Shown: one piece after another, positions 42,956-51,360 of the stretch
How positions within the stretch are numbered: the first letter of the stretch is position 1
Layout: every line of letters begins with the position of its first letter
NCBI RefSeq assembly: GCF_000430725.1
Contig: NZ_KE387213.1
Location: forward strand, 130,132 to 194,131
Length of the DNA: 64,000 nucleotides
Reading direction: 5' to 3'
DNA from: Azohydromonas australica DSM 1124
GTDB taxonomy: Bacteria; Pseudomonadota; Gammaproteobacteria; Burkholderiales; Burkholderiaceae_C
The notes under the pieces: generated by a model
Databases searched by the model: none
What the model saw: the letters and a program-made list of their open reading frames with translations, nothing else
Told to the model about the DNA's origin: nothing
Program-made: the position numbers and the translations under genes

Positions 42956-43771
42956 ATGCCCGTCGATCCTGAACTACGTCGCCTCGACGTCGACATTCCG
43001 ACCCAACCCCACGCGCTGGCGCAGCTCACGCCGCTGCTGTCGCGTGAAGACACCGGCCTGCAGGCCGTTTCCGCGCTCATCGAGACCGACATGGCGCTGG
43101 CTGCAGCCGTGCTGCGTGCCGTCAACTCCTCGCTCTACGGACTGCGCGGCCGCGTGCAGACGGTGCACCAGGCCTTGACGTACCTCGGCCTGCGCGAGGT
43201 GGCGGCCATCACCTTCGAGTTCGGGCTGCGCGCCGTCTTCCCGCCAGCGCTGGAGCTGGAGCCGCTGTGGCAGTGCGCCGTCAAGCGCGGGCTGCTGATG
43301 GGCCGCATGGCGCAGCGCTTGAGCAGCACCGACGGCTGGGCCGCGCATTCCGCCGGTCTGTTCGAGGAGTGCGGAAAGGCGGTGCTCTTCCGCCACGACT
43401 GCGCGCACTACCGGATCATGCTCAAGGACGCCGGCAACGACGACGTGGCGCTGACCCGGCTGGAGCGCCAGCGCTTCGGCGTAAGCCACGACGCGCTGGG
43501 CGCGGCCCTGTGCGAGAGCTGGGGCCTGGCCGGCTCGGCCGTGGCCTGCGTGCGCCACCACATCGCCGTGCAGGGCGGCGCGGCTCTGCCCTCAGGGCTG
43601 CAGCGCCCGCTGGTGCTGGCACTGTCGGCCGTGGCGCACAGCCTGATGCACGACCCCGACCGCCTGAAGGAAACGGTGCAGCGCGTGGCCGAGCCCGCCG
43701 GCGTGCAGCCGGACCGGCTGCTGGAGACGGCGCGGCGCGTGCTGGAGCAGCTCCAGGGCGCCGGCGACTGA
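42956..43771 (+). CDS. HDOD-domain signalling protein
   Basis: The 271-residue protein (ATG 42956, MPVDPELRRLDVDIPTQPHA) consists of an HDOD domain over about residues 15-210: AVSALIETDMALAAAVLRAV, NSSLYGLRGRVQTVHQALTY and LGLREVAAITFEFGL, then SAGLFEECGKAVLFRH. HDOD domains are HD-GYP-like helical folds without the metal site; they take part in signalling and stress or motility control. There is no attached GGDEF, EAL or receiver domain. Partner unknown. Confidence 0.9.
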   Translation: MPVDPELRRLDVDIPTQPHALAQLTPLLSREDTGLQAVSALIETDMALAAAVLRAVNSSLYGLRGRVQTVHQALTYLGLREVAAITFEFGLRAVFPPALELEPLWQCAVKRGLLMGRMAQRLSSTDGWAAHSAGLFEECGKAVLFRHDCAHYRIMLKDAGNDDVALTRLERQRFGVSHDALGAALCESWGLAGSAVACVRHHIAVQGGAALPSGLQRPLVLALSAVAHSLMHDPDRLKETVQRVAEPAGVQPDRLLETARRVLEQLQGAGD

Positions 43772-43793
43772 GGCTGTGGCGGTGCGGCCGGCC

Positions 43794-44546
43794 TCAGGCC
43801 GGCGCGCCGTCGATGAACAGCCGCAGCTCGCCGGGCGCGAAGGGCGTCCACTCCTCGTCTGCGGTAAGCGGCTCGGTGGCGATCACGGCCACGCGGTCCT
43901 GCGGCGTGGTGAGCTGGGAGAAGTCCACCGTCAGGTCCTCGTCGCGCAACCGCGCGGGACGGAAGGGGTGGCGGCGCTGCAGCCAGAACAGCCGCGTGGA
44001 GCCGTGCGCCCACAGCGCCTGGCCGTTGGAGAGCAGGAAGTTGAAGCTGCCCCGCGCATTGAGCTGCGGCACCAGCTCCCCCAGCGTGCGCGTGAGCTCG
44101 GGCAGCGCCGGCACGCTGGCATGCGCCTTGGCCAGCTCCTGCATCAGCCAGCAGAAGGCGCGCTCGCTGTCGGTGTCGCCCACGGGCCGGAAAGCGCCGT
44201 GCAGCCGCGGCTCGAACGTCTTGAGGTCGCCGTTGTGGGCGAACACCCAGTAGCGGCCCCAGAGCTCACGCATGAACGGATGCGTGTTCTCCAGCGCGGT
44301 GCGCCCGTGCGTGGCTTTGCGGATGTGGGCGATGACGTTCTGGCTGCGGATCGGGCAGCGCTGCAGCAGCTCGGCCACCGGCGACTGGCGCGCGCCGTAG
44401 TGGTCCACGAACAGCCGCACGCCGCGGTCCTCGAAGAAGGCGATGCCAAAGCCGTCCTTGTGCTCGTGCGCACGGGTGGCCAGCCCCGTGAAGCTGAACA
44501 TCACGTCGGTCGGCGTGTTGGCATTCATGCCCAGGAGTTGGCACAT
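43794..44546 (-). CDS. Class II glutamine amidotransferase (YafJ-like)
   Basis: The 250-residue protein starts MCQLLGMNANTPTDVMFSFT at ATG 44546; after loss of the initiator Met, Cys2 is the Ntn nucleophile. Further class II motifs are RAHEHKDGFGIAFFED, IAHIRKATHGRTALENTHPF (with RKAT) and RYWVFAHNGDLKTFEPR (NGD). The YafJ/DUG3-like family acts on gamma-glutamyl compounds, but the acceptor is unknown. It is convergent with the HDOD gene (22-bp gap) and follows the flavoprotein gene leftward by 85 bp. Confidence 0.94.
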   Translation of the reverse strand: MCQLLGMNANTPTDVMFSFTGLATRAHEHKDGFGIAFFEDRGVRLFVDHYGARQSPVAELLQRCPIRSQNVIAHIRKATHGRTALENTHPFMRELWGRYWVFAHNGDLKTFEPRLHGAFRPVGDTDSERAFCWLMQELAKAHASVPALPELTRTLGELVPQLNARGSFNFLLSNGQALWAHGSTRLFWLQRRHPFRPARLRDEDLTVDFSQLTTPQDRVAVIATEPLTADEEWTPFAPGELRLFIDGAPA

Positions 44547-44631
44547 GGCGGGAATTGTGCAGGAGGCCGTGGGCGCGGCCCGCGGCGGGAGGCCCGCCAC
44601 CGGCCGCGGTCTTGGATCCTCGGACCGCCCC

Positions 44632-45861
44632 TTACTGCCCGGGCACGAGCAGCTTCATCAGCCCGCGCACGGTCAGCAGGTGGCCGGGGTTGCTGCGCTC
44701 GTCCAGCACGCCGCTCAGACGCCGCAGGATCGACGGGCTCTGCCGCGCGCGCCAGATCACCAAGTCGGCCAGCCAGGGATGGTCGTTGATCCGGTTGGCC
44801 TTCTCGTAGAGGGAGAAGCGCGTGCGCAGTGCCTGCATCGACTCCTCGTAGCGCGCGCGCACCTGCGCATCGGACAGCGACTCCGGACGCGCTGCCTGCA
44901 GCGCCTGCGCCGCCAGCAGGCCCGTCTCCATGGCCTTGCCGATGCCCTCGCCGGTGAAGGCATAAGTGCTGCCCGCGGCCTCGCCGCACACCAGCATTCC
45001 GGAGCGCGACCAGCGCGCGCCGGTGAGCGAGCAGCGCAGCGGCGCGCCCTTGAGCTCGCCCACCATCTCGCCCTCGGCCATCAGCTCGCGCGCCGGGGCA
45101 TAGACCTCGGTGAAGTCCGCGAACAGCTGGCGCAGGTTCACGGGCTGCATGTGGCCATGGCCCTGCGCGTCGGCCTGGTGGCTGCCCAGCAGCCCGGCGC
45201 CGATGTTGAACACGCCTCCCGGTCCCGGAAAGATCCAGCCGTAGCCGCCGCGCAGCTTGCGGTGCCACACCACTTCCAGCGCATGCAGCCGCTGCGCCAA
45301 GCCCTCGTGGCGCACATGGGCCCGCAGCGCCACGCCGCTGGGCGTGTGGCGCTCGCACAGCCCGGCGGCGATGAGGGCCTGCGGCTTCGCCCCGGTGGCC
45401 AGCACCACCCAGCGCGCCGACACCTCCAGCGGCTGCCCGTCCACGCGCAGCCGCGCGCCCACCACCCGCTCGCCCTCGACCAGCGGCGCCTCGAAGCGTG
45501 CCGGCGCCAGCCAGCGCACGCCGGCGCGCCGCGCCGCCGTGCACAGGATCATGTCCAGCTCGCGCCGCGGCAGCACCGCCATCGTGCCGGGCACGTCCAC
45601 GCGGCCGCCGCGCGGGCCGATGCAAGCCACGTGCGAGACGCGTTGCGCCTGCGCCATCACCTCCTCGAACACGTTCAGGCGCCGCAGCGCCGCCAGTGCG
45701 TCCGGGATCAGGCCGTCGCCGCAGATCTTCTCGCGCGGGAACGCCTGCTCGTCCACCAGCAGCACGTCCAGGCCGGCGCGCGCCAGCATCTGCGCGCACG
45801 CGCTGCCGGCCGGCCCGGCGCCCACGACCAGCACCTCACAGGCTTGGTTGATGTTCTCCAT
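44632..45861 (-). CDS. Geranylgeranyl-reductase-family FAD protein
   Basis: The 409-residue flavoprotein starts at ATG 45861. It has the FAD loop CEVLVVGAGPAGSACAQMLA, the family marker PREKICGDGLIP (cysteine loop), GYGWIFPGPGGVFNIGAGLL and the second FAD motif LVCGEAAGSTYAFTGEGIGK. The family (ChlP, archaeal GGR and many others) reduces isoprenoid double bonds or hydroxylates substrates. No photosynthesis genes are present in the window, so the substrate is not known. A 14-bp FNR-like palindrome lies 31 bp upstream of the start, hinting at oxygen-dependent control. Confidence 0.9.
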   Translation of the reverse strand: MENINQACEVLVVGAGPAGSACAQMLARAGLDVLLVDEQAFPREKICGDGLIPDALAALRRLNVFEEVMAQAQRVSHVACIGPRGGRVDVPGTMAVLPRRELDMILCTAARRAGVRWLAPARFEAPLVEGERVVGARLRVDGQPLEVSARWVVLATGAKPQALIAAGLCERHTPSGVALRAHVRHEGLAQRLHALEVVWHRKLRGGYGWIFPGPGGVFNIGAGLLGSHQADAQGHGHMQPVNLRQLFADFTEVYAPARELMAEGEMVGELKGAPLRCSLTGARWSRSGMLVCGEAAGSTYAFTGEGIGKAMETGLLAAQALQAARPESLSDAQVRARYEESMQALRTRFSLYEKANRINDHPWLADLVIWRARQSPSILRRLSGVLDERSNPGHLLTVRGLMKLLVPGQ

Positions 45862-45891
45862 GGTGGCCGGGATTCTAGGCAGGGCCCGTGC

Positions 45892-45905
45892 TTGACCCGG
45901 GTCAA
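45892..45905. promoter_or_regulatory. FNR-type palindrome upstream of the flavoprotein gene
   Basis: TTGACCCGGGTCAA is a perfect 14-bp palindrome and fits the CRP/FNR-family site TTGAY-N4-RTCAA. It lies 31 bp before the ATG at 45861, in a position compatible with activation or repression. Its use by FNR is inferred. Confidence 0.5.
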
Positions 45906-46086
45906 CCCGCCGCCCGGCGGCTGCGGCTGACGCCCTGGGCGCGGTACTGCGCAGCCTGCGAAGGCGCCCTCGAACCGCGGCACGCCGGCAGGCTCAGCGC
46001 GTGAGCCCTTGACGGCGCGGCGCAACCCCTGCTTTCCCCCTGTCGCGGGGCGCTGAACAGGGCAGCACCCTGCGACGCTTGGTGCC

Positions 46087-46695
46087 ATGCTGCAAGCCAT
46101 GCGCCTGCCCGTCGACCGCTTTGCCTTCAAGGCCGCCACCTGCCTCGGCCGCTTCAGGCCCACGCCGGAGACGCTGGGGCGGCAGCGATGGCTGCGCTGG
46201 CTCGGCCCCTCCATCGCGCATCCCGGGCTCTGGACCGTGAACCGCCACGCCATCGCGCTGGGCCTGGCCATCGGCATGTTCTTCGGGCTGCTCATCCCCA
46301 TCGCGCAGATGCCGCTGTCGGCCGCCGCCGCGGTGCTGCTGCGCGCCAACCTGCCCGCGGCGGTGGTCAGCACCTTCGTCACCAACCCGGTGACGGTGGC
46401 GCCGCTGTACTACGCCGCCTGGCGCCTGGGCGCCACGGTGCTGGGCGAGCCTGACCCGGACGCGCCGCCGGTGCTGGCCACTTCCGCCGCGGCCCGCGCC
46501 GAGGCGCCGGCGCCGGAACAGCCCTGGTGGCGCGCGCTGTGGCAGCGCCTGCAGGGCGTGGGCAAGCCGCTGCTGCTGGGCCTGGCACTGATGGCCACCC
46601 TCACCGGGCTGGCCGCCTACGTGGTGGTCAGCGCCCTGTGGTGGCTGGTGCAGTGCTGGCGCCGCGCCCCGGACGCGGGCGGCGACCCGCGCTGA
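46087..46695 (+). CDS. DUF2062 membrane protein
   Basis: The 202-residue protein (ATG 46087; ATG 46099 is an alternative start) matches DUF2062: WLGPSIAHPGLWTVNRHAIA, GLAIGMFFGLLIPIAQMPLS and FVTNPVTVAPLYYAAWRLG. Two membrane spans are in the first half, and a third near the C-terminus (LLLGLALMATLTGLAAYVVV). Function unknown; the domain is often found near competence or envelope genes. It is convergent with glcB, with a bidirectional terminator between. Confidence 0.9.
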   Translation: MLQAMRLPVDRFAFKAATCLGRFRPTPETLGRQRWLRWLGPSIAHPGLWTVNRHAIALGLAIGMFFGLLIPIAQMPLSAAAAVLLRANLPAAVVSTFVTNPVTVAPLYYAAWRLGATVLGEPDPDAPPVLATSAAARAEAPAPEQPWWRALWQRLQGVGKPLLLGLALMATLTGLAAYVVVSALWWLVQCWRRAPDAGGDPR

Positions 46696-46722
46696 AGGCG
46701 CCTCCAGGCACCCCCATCAACG

Positions 46723-46748
46723 AAAGAGGCCGCTGTCGCGGCCTCTTT
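46723..46748. terminator. Bidirectional terminator between DUF2062 and glcB
   Basis: AAAGAGGCCGC / GCGGCCTCTTT, an 11-base-pair stem with a TGTC loop, flanked by A and T triplets so that it can stop transcription from either side. Confidence 0.8.
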
Positions 46749-46843
46749 GCATTTCCTGCATTTCCGGGCCCGGCGGCACGCGGGTGCCGCCGGGGTCCCT
46801 GCGCCGCCACGGCGGGCGGCGCAGCCCCGGTGCCGGGCCCCGA

Positions 46844-49039
46844 TCAGGCCGTGCCGGCCTTGACCTTCAGGCGCCAGGCGTGCAGCAGCGGCTCGGTATA
46901 GCCGCTGGGCTGCTCCAGGCCCTTGAAGACCAGGTCGCACGCGGCCTTGAAGGCGGCGCTGGTGTCGAAGTTGCCGGCCATGGGCTTGTAGGACGGGTCG
47001 CCCGCGTTCTGCTCGTCCACCACGCGCGCCATGCGCTGCAGCGTCTGCATCACCTGCTCCTGGTTCGTCACGCCGTGGTGCAGCCAGTTGGCGATGTGCT
47101 GGCTGGAGATGCGCAGCGTGGCGCGGTCTTCCATCAGGCCGACGTTGTGGATGTCGGGCACCTTGGAGCAGCCCACGCCGGCGTCCACCCAGCGCACCAC
47201 GTAGCCCAGGATGCCCTGGCAGTTGTTGTCCAGCTCCTGCTGCACCTCGGCGGCGCTCCACTTGGCCTCGGCCACCACGGGGATGGTCAGCAGCCCGGTG
47301 AGCAGCGTGTCGCGCTCGGCGGCGGCGTCGATCTTCTCCAGCTCCTGCTGCACCTGGGCCACGCTGACCTGGTGGTAGTGCAGTGCGTGCAGCGTGGCGG
47401 CGGTGGGCGAGGGCACCCAGGCGGTGTTGGCGCCGGACTTCGGGTGCGCGATCTTCTGCTCCAGCATCGCGGCCATCAAGTCGGGCATGGCCCACATGCC
47501 CTTGCCGATCTGGGCGCGGCCGCGCAGCCCGCAGGACAGGCCCACCAGCACGTTGTTGCGCTCGTAGGCCTGGATCCAGGCGCTGGTCTTCATGTCGCCC
47601 TTGCGCAGCATCGGGCCGGCCTGCATGGCGCTGTGCATCTCGTCGCCGGTGCGGTCCAGGAAGCCGGTGTTGATGAAGGCCACACGCGCGGCGGCCGCGG
47701 CGATGCAGGCCTGCAGGTTGACGCTGGTGCGGCGCTCCTCGTCCATGATGCCCAGCTTCACCGTGTGCTTGGGCAGGCCCAGCAGTTCCTCGACGCGGCC
47801 GAACAGCTCATCGGCGAAGCCCACTTCCGCCGGGCCGTGCATCTTGGGCTTCACGATGTAGACCGAGCCCGTGCGCGAGTTGCGCAGGCCGTTGGCACCG
47901 TGGCCCTGCAGGTCGTGCAGCGCGATGGTGGTGGTGATGACGGCGTCCATGATCCCTTCGGGGATCTCGCGGCCCTCGTCGCCCCACAGGATGGCCGGGT
48001 TGGTCATCAGGTGGCCGACGTTGCGCAGGAACATCAGCGAGCGGCCGTGCAGCCGCACTTCGCCGTTGGGCCCGTTGTAGATGCGGTCGGCGTTCAGGCC
48101 GCGAGTAAAAGTCTTGCCGCCCTTGGAGACCTGCTCGGTGAGCGTGCCCTTGAGGATGCCCAGCCAGTTGGCGTAGGCCAGCGTCTTGTCGGCGGCGTCC
48201 ACCGCGGCGACGGAGTCTTCCAGGTCCAGGATGGTGGACAGCGCGGCTTCCACCACCACGTCGCTCACGCCGGCGGCGTCGGAGGCGCCGATGGTGGTGC
48301 CGCGGTCGATGCGGATGTCCACGTGCAGCCCGTTGTGCACCAGCAGCACCGACGAAGGCTCACCGGCCTCGCCCTGCCAGCCCACCAGCTGCGCCGGATC
48401 GGCCAGCGCGGCGCGGGTGCCGTCCTTGAGCGTGACGGCGAGCTGGCCGCCCTCGACGCGGTAGGCCGTGGCGTCGCGGTGCGAGCCCTGCGCCAGCGGG
48501 GCGGCCTGGTCCAGGAAATTGCGCGCGAACTCGATCACGCGCTGGCCGCGCACCGGGTTGTAGCCCTGGCCCTTCTCGGCGCCGTCGGTCTCGGGCAGCG
48601 CGTCCGTGCCGTACAGGGCGTCGTACAGCGAGCCCCAGCGCGCGTTGGCGGCATTCAGGGCGTAGCGGGCGTTGAGGATGGGCACCACCAGCTGCGGGCC
48701 GGCCTGCAGCGCCAGCTCGGCGTCCACGTTGGAGGTCGTGGCCTTGGCGCCCTGCGGCTGCGGCAGCAGGTAGCCGATGGACTCCAGGAAGCCGCGGTAG
48801 GCCGCCATGTCCGTGATCGGGCCGGGATTGGCGCGGTGCCAGTTGTCGAGCTCGGTCTGCAGGCGGTCGCGCTCGGCCAGCAGCGCGGCGTTGCGCGGCG
48901 CCAGGTCGGCCACGATGGCGTCGAAGCCGGCCCAGAAGCGCGCGCTGTCGATGCCGGTGCCCGGCAGGACCTGGTCCTCGACGAAGCGGTAAAGCTCGGT
49001 GGCAACCTGGAGGCGATGGACGGTGGTGCGTGCAGTCAT
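46844..49039 (-). CDS. glcB: Malate synthase G
   Basis: The 731-residue protein starts at ATG 49039 (MTARTTVHRLQVATELYRFV); an ATG six codons upstream is possible. It has the length of malate synthase G (about 720-730) and its motifs: NARYALNAANARWGSLYDAL, HNGLHVDIRIDRGTTIGASD, RSLMFLRNVGHLMTNPAILW, IYNGPNGEVRLHGRSLM and GIMDEERRTSVNLQACIAAA. The catalytic base region near residue 635 reads GYVVRWVDAGVGCSKVPDI. It condenses glyoxylate with acetyl-CoA to malate. It follows a 2-haloacid dehalogenase gene by 25 bp, so the two are probably one transcript. Confidence 0.98.
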   Translation of the reverse strand: MTARTTVHRLQVATELYRFVEDQVLPGTGIDSARFWAGFDAIVADLAPRNAALLAERDRLQTELDNWHRANPGPITDMAAYRGFLESIGYLLPQPQGAKATTSNVDAELALQAGPQLVVPILNARYALNAANARWGSLYDALYGTDALPETDGAEKGQGYNPVRGQRVIEFARNFLDQAAPLAQGSHRDATAYRVEGGQLAVTLKDGTRAALADPAQLVGWQGEAGEPSSVLLVHNGLHVDIRIDRGTTIGASDAAGVSDVVVEAALSTILDLEDSVAAVDAADKTLAYANWLGILKGTLTEQVSKGGKTFTRGLNADRIYNGPNGEVRLHGRSLMFLRNVGHLMTNPAILWGDEGREIPEGIMDAVITTTIALHDLQGHGANGLRNSRTGSVYIVKPKMHGPAEVGFADELFGRVEELLGLPKHTVKLGIMDEERRTSVNLQACIAAAAARVAFINTGFLDRTGDEMHSAMQAGPMLRKGDMKTSAWIQAYERNNVLVGLSCGLRGRAQIGKGMWAMPDLMAAMLEQKIAHPKSGANTAWVPSPTAATLHALHYHQVSVAQVQQELEKIDAAAERDTLLTGLLTIPVVAEAKWSAAEVQQELDNNCQGILGYVVRWVDAGVGCSKVPDIHNVGLMEDRATLRISSQHIANWLHHGVTNQEQVMQTLQRMARVVDEQNAGDPSYKPMAGNFDTSAAFKAACDLVFKGLEQPSGYTEPLLHAWRLKVKAGTA

Positions 49040-49064
49040 GTTCGGGCTCGCGTTCAAAGAAAGG

Positions 49065-49748
49065 TCAGTCGGGAAAGAAGCCCAGCACGTCGCGCAAGCT
49101 GCTGCCGCGACGCGTGGGCTCGGTGTCCAGCGGGTCCAGCGGACCCCCGGAGCGGTTCACCCACAGCGTGGTGTAGCCGTACCAGGTGGCGCCGATGGCG
49201 TCCCAGCCGTTGCTGGAAACGAAAAGGATCTGGCGCGCGGGCAACTGCAGGGCCTGCGGGCCCAGCGCGTAGGCAGCCGGATCGGTCTTGAAGCGGCGCA
49301 CGGCGTGCACCGACAGCAGTGGGTCGATCAGCTCGGCAAAGCCCGCGCTGCGCACGGCCACCCCCAGCATTTCCGGGTCGCCGTTGCTCAGGATGCCGGC
49401 GCGGATGCCGCGCGCCCTCAGCGCCTGCAGCACCTCCAGGTTCTCCGGGAAGGCGCTCAGGTGCCGGTACTGGTTCATCAGCCGCTCCTCGTCCGCCGCC
49501 GGCAGCGGCAGGCCCAGGCGCTGCGCCGCGAAGCGCAGCCCGGCGCGGGTGAGGTCCCAGAAGGGTTGGTAGCGCCCGCTCATGGTCAGCAGCCGCGTGT
49601 ACTCGATCTGCTTGTCCCGCCACAGCTGCGCCAGCGCCTCGCCACGGCGCGGATAGAGCTGCTCGGCCAGCAACGACACGCTGTAGACATCGAACAGCGT
49701 GCCGTAGGCGTCGAAGAGCACCGCGCGCGGCGTGAGAGGGGCATCCAT
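49065..49748 (-). CDS. (S)-2-haloacid dehalogenase, type II
   Basis: The 227-residue protein starts at ATG 49748. HAD motifs of the type II L-2-haloacid dehalogenases are present: AVLFDAYGTLFDVYSVSLLA (nucleophile Asp near residue 13), YTRLLTMSGRYQPFWDLT, AGILSNGDPEML (Ser/Asn), RRFKTDPAAYALG (Lys) and LFVSSNGWDAIGATWYGYT (Asn and Asp). The SSNxWD motif is diagnostic for true haloacid dehalogenases. It would turn 2-haloacids into (R)-2-hydroxy acids, for example haloacetate into glycolate. First gene of the operon with glcB; divergent from the LysR gene. Confidence 0.93.
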   Translation of the reverse strand: MDAPLTPRAVLFDAYGTLFDVYSVSLLAEQLYPRRGEALAQLWRDKQIEYTRLLTMSGRYQPFWDLTRAGLRFAAQRLGLPLPAADEERLMNQYRHLSAFPENLEVLQALRARGIRAGILSNGDPEMLGVAVRSAGFAELIDPLLSVHAVRRFKTDPAAYALGPQALQLPARQILFVSSNGWDAIGATWYGYTTLWVNRSGGPLDPLDTEPTRRGSSLRDVLGFFPD

Positions 49749-49929
49749 AAGCGGGAATTTATTCCATCGCTGTGCACACATTAAGAACGTCAATTGCTAA
49801 AGATTAGTGACTTCCAAGTAAAAATGAACCGAAGCCACTGGCCTGTCCCTTGCGATAACGCTCGATTTGGTCAGTGATCAGCGGTCAATACGTGTCCATT
49901 GATGCGTTGGCGTGCACTACGCTTGCGGC

Positions 49930-50844
49930 ATGGACCGCCTCAAGCAGATCGAATCGTTCGTTGCCGTCGCCGCCAAGGGCAGCCTCACCGCCGCGGCGCA
50001 AGCCGAAGGGGTGGCGCCGGCCGTGATCGGGCGCCGCATCGATGCGCTGGAGGAGCGCCTGGGCGTGAAGTTGCTGCTGCGCACCACGCGGCGCATCACG
50101 CTCACGCACGAGGGCAGCGCCTTCCTGGAGGACGCGCAGCGCGTGCTGGCCGACCTGGCCAACGCCGAGGCCAGCGTCAGCGCCGGGGGCGTCAAGGCCA
50201 GCGGCCACCTGCGCATCACCGCGCCGGCGGGCTTCGGGCGCCGCCACGTCGCGCCGCTGGTGCCGCGCTTCCTGGCGCAGCACCCGGAGGTCAGCCTCTC
50301 GCTCAACCTCAGCGACCGGGTGGTGGACATCGTCAACGAGGGCTTCGACTGCGCGGTGCGCGTGGGCGACCTGCCCGATTCCAGCCTGGTGAGCGTGCGG
50401 CTGGCCGACAACCGCCGCCGCTGCGTGGCCTCGCCCGCCTACCTGCAGCGCGCGGGCGTGCCGCAGCACCCCGGCGAGCTGCAGCGCCACGAGTGCCTGA
50501 CGCTGAGCTCCGAAGCCAGCCAGACGCGCGGCTGGGCCTTCATGGTGGACGGGCAGCTGCAGCACCTGCGCCCCAGCGGCCGGCTCGACTGCAGCGACGG
50601 CCAGGTGCTGCACGCGTGGTGCCTGGCCGGCCTGGGCCTGGCTTGGCGCAGCACCTGGGAGGTGGAGGCGGAGCTGGCGCGCGGCACGCTGCGCAGCGTG
50701 CTCGACGACTTCGCCGCCCCGCCCAACGGCATCTACGCCGTGTTCCCGCAGCGCCGTCACCTGCCGCTGCGGGTGCGGCTGTGGATCGACTTTCTCAAGC
50801 ACAGCTGGGGCGACCCGCTGTACTGGCAATCGGCCGTGGGCTGA
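49930..50844 (+). CDS. LysR-family transcriptional regulator
   Basis: The 304-residue protein starts at ATG 49930 (MDRLKQIESFVAVAAKGSLT). The N-terminal winged helix has TAAAQAEGVAPAVIGRRIDA and LEERLGVKLLLRTTRRITLT, followed by the two-lobed substrate domain (about 90-300) of the CrgA/DsdC-like group (GHLRITAPAGFGRRHVAPLV). It is divergent from the haloacid dehalogenase-glcB operon with a 181-bp, AT-rich gap, the standard arrangement for a LysR regulator and its target. The effector might be glyoxylate, glycolate or a haloacid. Confidence 0.94.
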   Translation: MDRLKQIESFVAVAAKGSLTAAAQAEGVAPAVIGRRIDALEERLGVKLLLRTTRRITLTHEGSAFLEDAQRVLADLANAEASVSAGGVKASGHLRITAPAGFGRRHVAPLVPRFLAQHPEVSLSLNLSDRVVDIVNEGFDCAVRVGDLPDSSLVSVRLADNRRRCVASPAYLQRAGVPQHPGELQRHECLTLSSEASQTRGWAFMVDGQLQHLRPSGRLDCSDGQVLHAWCLAGLGLAWRSTWEVEAELARGTLRSVLDDFAAPPNGIYAVFPQRRHLPLRVRLWIDFLKHSWGDPLYWQSAVG

Positions 50845-50866
50845 GAACGCTGCGCCCGGGCAGCAA

Positions 50867-50889
50867 AAAGCCCGGCCGGGCCGGGCTTT
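50867..50889. terminator. Bidirectional terminator after lysR
   Basis: A perfect AAAGCCCGGC / GCCGGGCTTT stem with a three-base loop lies between the lysR stop and the convergent psiF-like gene, with A and T flanks for both directions. Confidence 0.8.
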
Positions 50890-50917
50890 GGCGGGACGAA
50901 ATCCGCGCGCGGCGGCT

Positions 50918-51256
50918 TCAGGCCTTCTTGGCCAGGCACTCCTTCATGAAGGCCTTGCGGTCGTCGCCCTTCTTGCCGTCGGCCTGCGTGTTGCATTCCT
51001 TCATCCGGCTTTGCTGCGGCGTGGCGGCCGTGGACGTGGCGTCACTGCCCTTGGCCGACAGGCATTCCTTCATGAAGGCCTTGCGGTCGTCGCCCTTCTT
51101 GCCCTCGGCCTGCGTGTTGCACGACTTCATCTTGCTCTGCTGGGCCGTGGGGGCCTTGGCGGCGGGCTTGTCGGCCGGCGCGGCCGGGGCCGGGTCGGCC
51201 GCCTGGGCGGCGAAGGCACAGGCACACAACAGCGCTGCAAGAGCGGCTTTGGTCAT
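50918..51256 (-). CDS. PsiF-repeat periplasmic protein
   Basis: The 112-residue protein starts at ATG 51256 with a signal peptide (MTKAALAALLCACAFAAQAA), then an Ala/Pro linker and two PsiF repeats (SKMKSCNTQAEGKKGDDRKA and SRMKECNTQADGKKGDDRKA, each followed by FMKECL), with two cysteines each. PsiF was named for phosphate-starvation-induced protein F in E. coli; its function is unknown. The gene lies 104 bp downstream of the kinase gene on the same strand; co-transcription is possible. Confidence 0.93.
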   Translation of the reverse strand: MTKAALAALLCACAFAAQAADPAPAAPADKPAAKAPTAQQSKMKSCNTQAEGKKGDDRKAFMKECLSAKGSDATSTAATPQQSRMKECNTQADGKKGDDRKAFMKECLAKKA

Positions 51257-51360
51257 GAAGCTCTCCTTCCTCTGGATGCGCGGCGACAGGCCGCAAGGCA
51301 TTGAAGCAAAGCGCTTGCACTGCCACCAATGGGCACAAGCCCGCAGCCGCTTGGCGCGCG

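Noticed and set aside
44632..45861. Bacteriochlorophyll synthesis gene (bchP)
   Set aside because: The family matches, but no photosynthesis genes surround it and the family is functionally broad.
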